In this document: one piece after another, positions 63,837-64,000 of the stretch
Numbering within the stretch: the stretch's first letter is position 1
Layout: every line of letters starts with the position of its first letter
DNA from: Alteromonas sp. ASW11-130
GTDB lineage: Bacteria > Pseudomonadota > Gammaproteobacteria > Enterobacterales > Alteromonadaceae
Assembly (NCBI RefSeq): GCF_026183735.1
Contig: NZ_JAPFRE010000016.1
Coordinates: 62,001 to 126,000 of the forward strand
DNA length: 64,000 nt
Direction of reading: 5' to 3'
The notes under the pieces: generated by a model
What the model was told of the DNA's origin: nothing
What the model saw: the letters and a program-made list of their open reading frames with translations, nothing else
Database searches by the model: none
Position numbers and translations under genes: made by a program

Positions 63837-64000
63837 CTAAAATTCATTTGATTCAGGAAAGCAATTATCGACTTTACGATAGATAGCTTTATACGCATTG
63901 GTCATCGCTTTTAACGAGAAGTCAGCATGTACGCGACTTATCGCAGATGTGATCACCATCCTACCAGATTCATGCTGCTTTATAATATTTTTCATGCCAT
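63837..64000 (-). CDS. Partial glycosyltransferase C-terminus at right edge
   Basis: A minus-strand frame is open from the right edge to a TAG at 63837-63839. The last 53 residues end in a pattern (ISRVHADFSLKAMTNAYKAI) seen at the C-termini of GT4 glycosyltransferases. The N-terminus is outside the window. It lies 20 bp upstream of the phosphatase gene and is probably the preceding gene of that operon. Confidence 0.6.
   Translation of the reverse strand, partial: GMKNIIKQHESGRMVITSAISRVHADFSLKAMTNAYKAIYRKVDNCFPESNEF

Overview
The window looks like the chromosome of a marine gammaproteobacterium of the Alteromonadales, probably Alteromonadaceae. The evidence is the glnE/hldE neighbourhood, the FadE-type acyl-CoA dehydrogenase with its extra C-terminal region, an RND/LolA-like/porin operon, a TcpQ-like protein and the low to moderate GC. 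No rRNA, tRNA, IS element, phage gene or CRISPR array was seen.

Bases 1-13,500 are mostly chromosomal housekeeping and envelope genes: a periplasmic solute-binding-like protein, thymidine kinase (tdk), a membrane GGDEF-EAL protein, a fadE-type gene, a three-gene RND transporter/LolA-like/outer-membrane-protein operon, a small beta-barrel protein, a DUF3081-like protein, an LpxL/M-like acyltransferase and a TcpQ-like protein. Bases 13,601-14,308 hold a non-coding tandem repeat with a 369-bp composite unit (255 + 114 bp). A two-gene sugar-modification island follows (PP-loop amidotransferase-like protein plus extended SDR), then glnE, a DUF350 protein, a GIY-YIG protein and hldE.

From 22,543 to the right edge the window is one large exopolysaccharide locus of the exosortase A (XrtA) type. 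Recognisable XrtA-associated parts are the ATPase, outer-membrane beta-barrel, BY-kinase, chain-length protein, short OPX lipoprotein, initiating phosphoglycosyltransferase, PrsT-like TPR lipoprotein, polysaccharide deacetylase, FemAB protein, the exosortase with a fused EpsI domain and a Wzy/O-ligase family protein. Added to these are two GT2 and three GT4 glycosyltransferases plus a membrane GT2, a partial GT at the right edge, a Wzx flippase, an acyltransferase, a second deacetylase, a DegT-like aminotransferase and a GNAT protein. There are also five sulfotransferase-like genes, two tandem asparagine-synthase-like paralogues without the N-terminal glutaminase cysteine, a CapK/PaaK-like AMP ligase and a low-molecular-weight phosphatase. 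No PEP-CTERM substrate and no PrsK/PrsR regulator gene was found here.

Working model (inference): lipid-linked repeat units are started by the phosphoglycosyltransferase, extended by about six or seven glycosyltransferases, flipped by Wzx and polymerised by the Wzy-like protein. Length is controlled by the Wzz-like protein, BY-kinase and phosphatase, and export runs through the short OPX lipoprotein plus the separate beta-barrel. Two deacetylases, five sulfotransferases and an acyltransferase suggest a deacetylated, sulfated and acylated, possibly glycosaminoglycan-like polymer. The degenerate asparagine-synthase pair with the AMP ligase may add an amide-type decoration.
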